A DNA stretch of 7,163 nucleotides from Geobacter sp. UBA698 (GTDB lineage Bacteria > Desulfobacterota > Desulfuromonadia > Geobacterales > Pseudopelobacteraceae), in the NCBI GenBank assembly GCA_002298925.1, contig DBMM01000125.1, forward strand, positions 225 to 7,387, in the 5' to 3' direction. Below are positions 5,373-7,163 of this stretch, piece by piece. The position numbers and the translations under genes were made by a program. How positions within the stretch are numbered: the first letter of the stretch is position 1; every line of letters starts with the position of its first letter. Below the pieces are notes generated by a model. It did not search any database. It saw nothing but the letters and a program-made list of their open reading frames with translations, and was not told where the DNA came from.

Positions 5373-5501
5373 TTTGTGGAACTGGGATATTTCTACTTCA
5401 CCCTTGTCAAGGTCGTGTCATAGCACATTTTCACGCGGTCTTTGCTCCATTCCCGTCTGGCGGGGTGATTTGATCAGCATCCAGGGCTTTAAGCACCCCA
5501 A

Positions 5502-5529
5502 GGGACAATCATTCTAAATCTGTTATAAT
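5502..5529 (+). promoter_or_regulatory. Sigma-70-like promoter of gltB
   Basis: A perfect TATAAT (5524-5529) is preceded at 16 nt by GGGACA (5502-5507), which matches TTGACA at four positions. Transcription would start near 5536, giving a leader of about 66 nt. No other plus-strand gene lies downstream before gltB. Confidence 0.6.
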
Positions 5530-5601
5530 TTTTCATGGTCAATGTTTTAGAGGTGCTGCCGGCCGACGCGGCAACTTTATCTGAAAGATTCCGGGAGTCC
5601 C

Positions 5602-7163
5602 ATGAAAAGAAGCGATCATGATCCTTCAGGTCTTGTTCCGCAAGAACGCGACGCCTGCGCTATCATCGGTTACATCAACAAGAACGGCCGGCCATCCCAC
5701 GGCAACGTGCAGCGCACCATCGAGGCGCTGATCAAGATGGGACACCGGGCCGGAGAGATCAACGGCGAGGGGGATGGCTGCGGCATCCTGACCGATATTC
5801 CACGCCTTTTGTGGGCCGAGATCCTGGCCGGCGCGGGACTAGCGCCGAACCTGGCCGAAGAACCCGGTTTTGTCGTCGGGCACCTGTTGATCGACCGCAA
5901 CGACCTGGTCCGGCATCCCGAGCTGCAGGGGGCCATCCTGCAACGTATCCGCGGGGCCGGTCTGAAGCTGGTGGCGGAACGTCCCGCCCCGGTGCGGAGT
6001 GAGGTCCTGGCAGCCCGGGCCCGCCTGGGGGAACCGCTTGTGTGGCAGGTGGCCCTGCTCTGCCCCGATGCACTTCAGGCCGCCAGTCGGCTGTTTGAGC
6101 TCCAGGTGGCATTGGAGGAGGCGTTTCCGGTACATGTGGCCTCCTTGTCCAACTTCGTGGCGGCCTACAAGGTCCATGGTGCACCGGAGATCCTGCCCCG
6201 CTACTACCCGGAACTGAAGCGGCGCGACTTTCTGTCCGGAGTCACCATCGGCCACAGCCGCTACTCCACCAATACGATGCCAACGGTGCTGCGCGCCCAG
6301 CCCTTTTCATTACTGGGCCACAACGGCGAGATCAACACCATAGCCCGTCTGCGCGAGGAGGCCCGTATGCTGGGCATCACGCTCCCCCATGGCGGGAGCG
6401 ACTCCCAGGATCTTAACCGCACCCTGGAGGGACTGATCTGCCGTTTTGGCCTGACCCTGTTCGAGGCGATGGAGATGGTCTTTCCGCCGATCTTCAGCGC
6501 CATGGACACCATGGAGCCGGAGCAGCGGGGCATGTACACCTGGTTTCGCCGCTTTCTGACCGCCAGCGCCCAGGGGCCGGCCGCCATCATCGCCCGCCAT
6601 GGCGACCGGTGTGTGTTCAGCGTGGATGCCATGGGGCTGCGCCCGCTGTGGGTCGGGGAAACCGACAAGGAACTGTTCGCCTCCTCGGAGCTCGGGGTGG
6701 TACCCCACGAGGAGATCATGAGCGATCCCAAGCCGCTGGCGCCGGGGGAAAAACTGGGGCTGCTAGTGACAGCCGGCAGTGCGCCCAAGCTGCTGGAGTA
6801 CCACGAACTGCGGCGCGAGGTGCTGGCCCTGTTCAGAAAGAGGACCAAGCTGGCGGCACATGCCAGGGCTTTGGGCAAGGGTGAGGATATTGTCGAGGCG
6901 CATGGCAATGCGTCTCTAGCGGCATGGCTGAAGAACAGCAAGCTGGTGCAAGACAACCTGCTTTCGGCCCTGGCCTGGAAATCCACCGATGTCCAGAATC
7001 TGCGGGAGATGGCCAGAAACGGCCAGGATCCGATTACCTCCCTGGGGTACGACGGCCCGCTGGCCGCCCTGTCCCTGTCGCGTCAGAACCTGTCGGACTA
7101 TTTCAAGGAGCAGGTGGCGGTGGTGACCAACCCGGCCATCGACCGGGAGCGGGAGGCGGAACA
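5602..7163 (+). CDS. gltB: Glutamate synthase large subunit GltB (5' part; continues past right edge)
   Basis: Makes glutamate from glutamine and 2-oxoglutarate; the visible part is the ammonia-releasing glutaminase domain. 520 codons are present of a protein usually near 1,500 residues. Cys19 in ERDACAIIGYI is the expected N-terminal nucleophile after removal of an 18-residue propeptide. The class II amidotransferase motifs follow: RAGEINGEGDGCGILTDIP (49-67), then GHSRYSTNTMP and LGHNGEINTI, which bind glutamine and form the oxyanion hole, then FSVDAMGLRPLW. From about residue 482 GYDGPLAALS and VVTNPAIDREREAE mark the start of the central domain. The FMN/2-oxoglutarate and beta-helix domains lie beyond the window, so NADPH- or ferredoxin-dependence cannot be told. 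The ATG at 5602 has GGGAG 4 nt upstream, and an in-frame stop at 5548-5550 limits any extension. It is divergent from the dismutase and has its own promoter. Confidence 0.95.
   Translation, partial: MKRSDHDPSGLVPQERDACAIIGYINKNGRPSHGNVQRTIEALIKMGHRAGEINGEGDGCGILTDIPRLLWAEILAGAGLAPNLAEEPGFVVGHLLIDRNDLVRHPELQGAILQRIRGAGLKLVAERPAPVRSEVLAARARLGEPLVWQVALLCPDALQAASRLFELQVALEEAFPVHVASLSNFVAAYKVHGAPEILPRYYPELKRRDFLSGVTIGHSRYSTNTMPTVLRAQPFSLLGHNGEINTIARLREEARMLGITLPHGGSDSQDLNRTLEGLICRFGLTLFEAMEMVFPPIFSAMDTMEPEQRGMYTWFRRFLTASAQGPAAIIARHGDRCVFSVDAMGLRPLWVGETDKELFASSELGVVPHEEIMSDPKPLAPGEKLGLLVTAGSAPKLLEYHELRREVLALFRKRTKLAAHARALGKGEDIVEAHGNASLAAWLKNSKLVQDNLLSALAWKSTDVQNLREMARNGQDPITSLGYDGPLAALSLSRQNLSDYFKEQVAVVTNPAIDREREAE

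Larger units (their letters stand above)
5196..5601. other. Divergent intergenic region between superoxide dismutase and gltB
   Basis: 406 bp without a credible gene. From left to right it holds the dismutase ribosome site, the 16-nt hairpin palindrome at 5279-5294, a weak minus-strand promoter candidate (5344-5372), an inverted pair GGGGTG (5462-5467) and CACCCC (5494-5499) just upstream of the gltB promoter, the promoter itself (5502-5529) and the gltB leader. The leader contains a 5-bp hairpin TGCCG (5557-5561) / CGGCA (5569-5573). I see no known riboswitch. A 61-codon plus-strand frame (5238-5423) has no ribosome site and looks spurious. Confidence 0.65.

Noticed and set aside
5238..5423. 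61-codon plus-strand frame between the dismutase and gltB
   Set aside because: No ribosome site, starts inside the dismutase leader, unlike any protein I recognise.
5458..5473. Sigma-54-like TGGCGGGGTGATTTGA upstream of gltB
   Set aside because: The -12 half reads TG where the GC core is required, while a perfect TATAAT lies closer to the gene.
6261..6986. 241-codon minus-strand open frame opposite gltB
   Set aside because: It overlaps conserved glutaminase-domain motifs of gltB and has a Ser/Arg-rich sequence typical of an antisense frame.
1..7163. Search for a defence, mobile or biosynthetic system
   Set aside because: Every sizeable gene belongs to a familiar family except for the uncertain role of the CsgG-like lipoprotein; no integrase, transposase, toxin-antitoxin pair, CRISPR array or attachment-site repeat was seen.

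Overview
The window reads like chromosomal DNA from a Geobacter-type anaerobe (Desulfuromonadia, former Deltaproteobacteria). This is an inference from the GC-rich codon use, the Geobacter-like superoxide dismutase, a glutamate synthase whose N-terminus begins ERDACAIIGYINKNG, and a GGAGCGAGG-type intergenic repeat. No database search was possible. I see no tRNA, rRNA, CRISPR array, insertion sequence or prophage gene.

Left half (1-3088, minus strand): a four-gene operon for a glutamate/aspartate-type polar amino acid ABC importer, transcribed right to left in the order gltL (ATPase), gltI (periplasmic binding protein), gltJ (permease) and gltK (permease, running off the left edge). A structured 74-base gap separates gltI from gltJ, and the other joints are tight. 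Upstream of gltL is a good sigma-54 (RpoN) -24/-12 element at 3180-3196, and about 180-200 bp further upstream a tandem pair of 14-bp palindromes at 3347-3378 that could be an activator site.

Middle (3488-4616): a plus-strand monocistronic gene for a CsgG/HfaB-family outer-membrane lipoprotein. It has a strong sigma-70-like promoter, a near-perfect Shine-Dalgarno sequence and its own terminator. No curli or other assembly partner lies beside it. It converges on a minus-strand Fe/Mn superoxide dismutase gene (4617-5195). A GGAGCGAGG inverted-repeat element sits between the two 3' ends.

Right (5196-7163): a 406-bp divergent intergenic region holds a TATAAT-bearing promoter and then the 5' third of gltB, the glutamate synthase large subunit. 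Its glutaminase domain is complete and the start of the central domain is visible before the right edge.

Functionally, glutamate/aspartate uptake (gltLIJK) and glutamate synthesis (gltB) lie within 3 kb of each other on opposite strands, separated by two apparently unrelated genes. I found no convincing undescribed multi-gene system. The points most worth checking are the sigma-54 promoter with its possible enhancer, the unusual active-site surroundings of the superoxide dismutase, the orphan CsgG-like lipoprotein, and the structured gltI-gltJ spacer.
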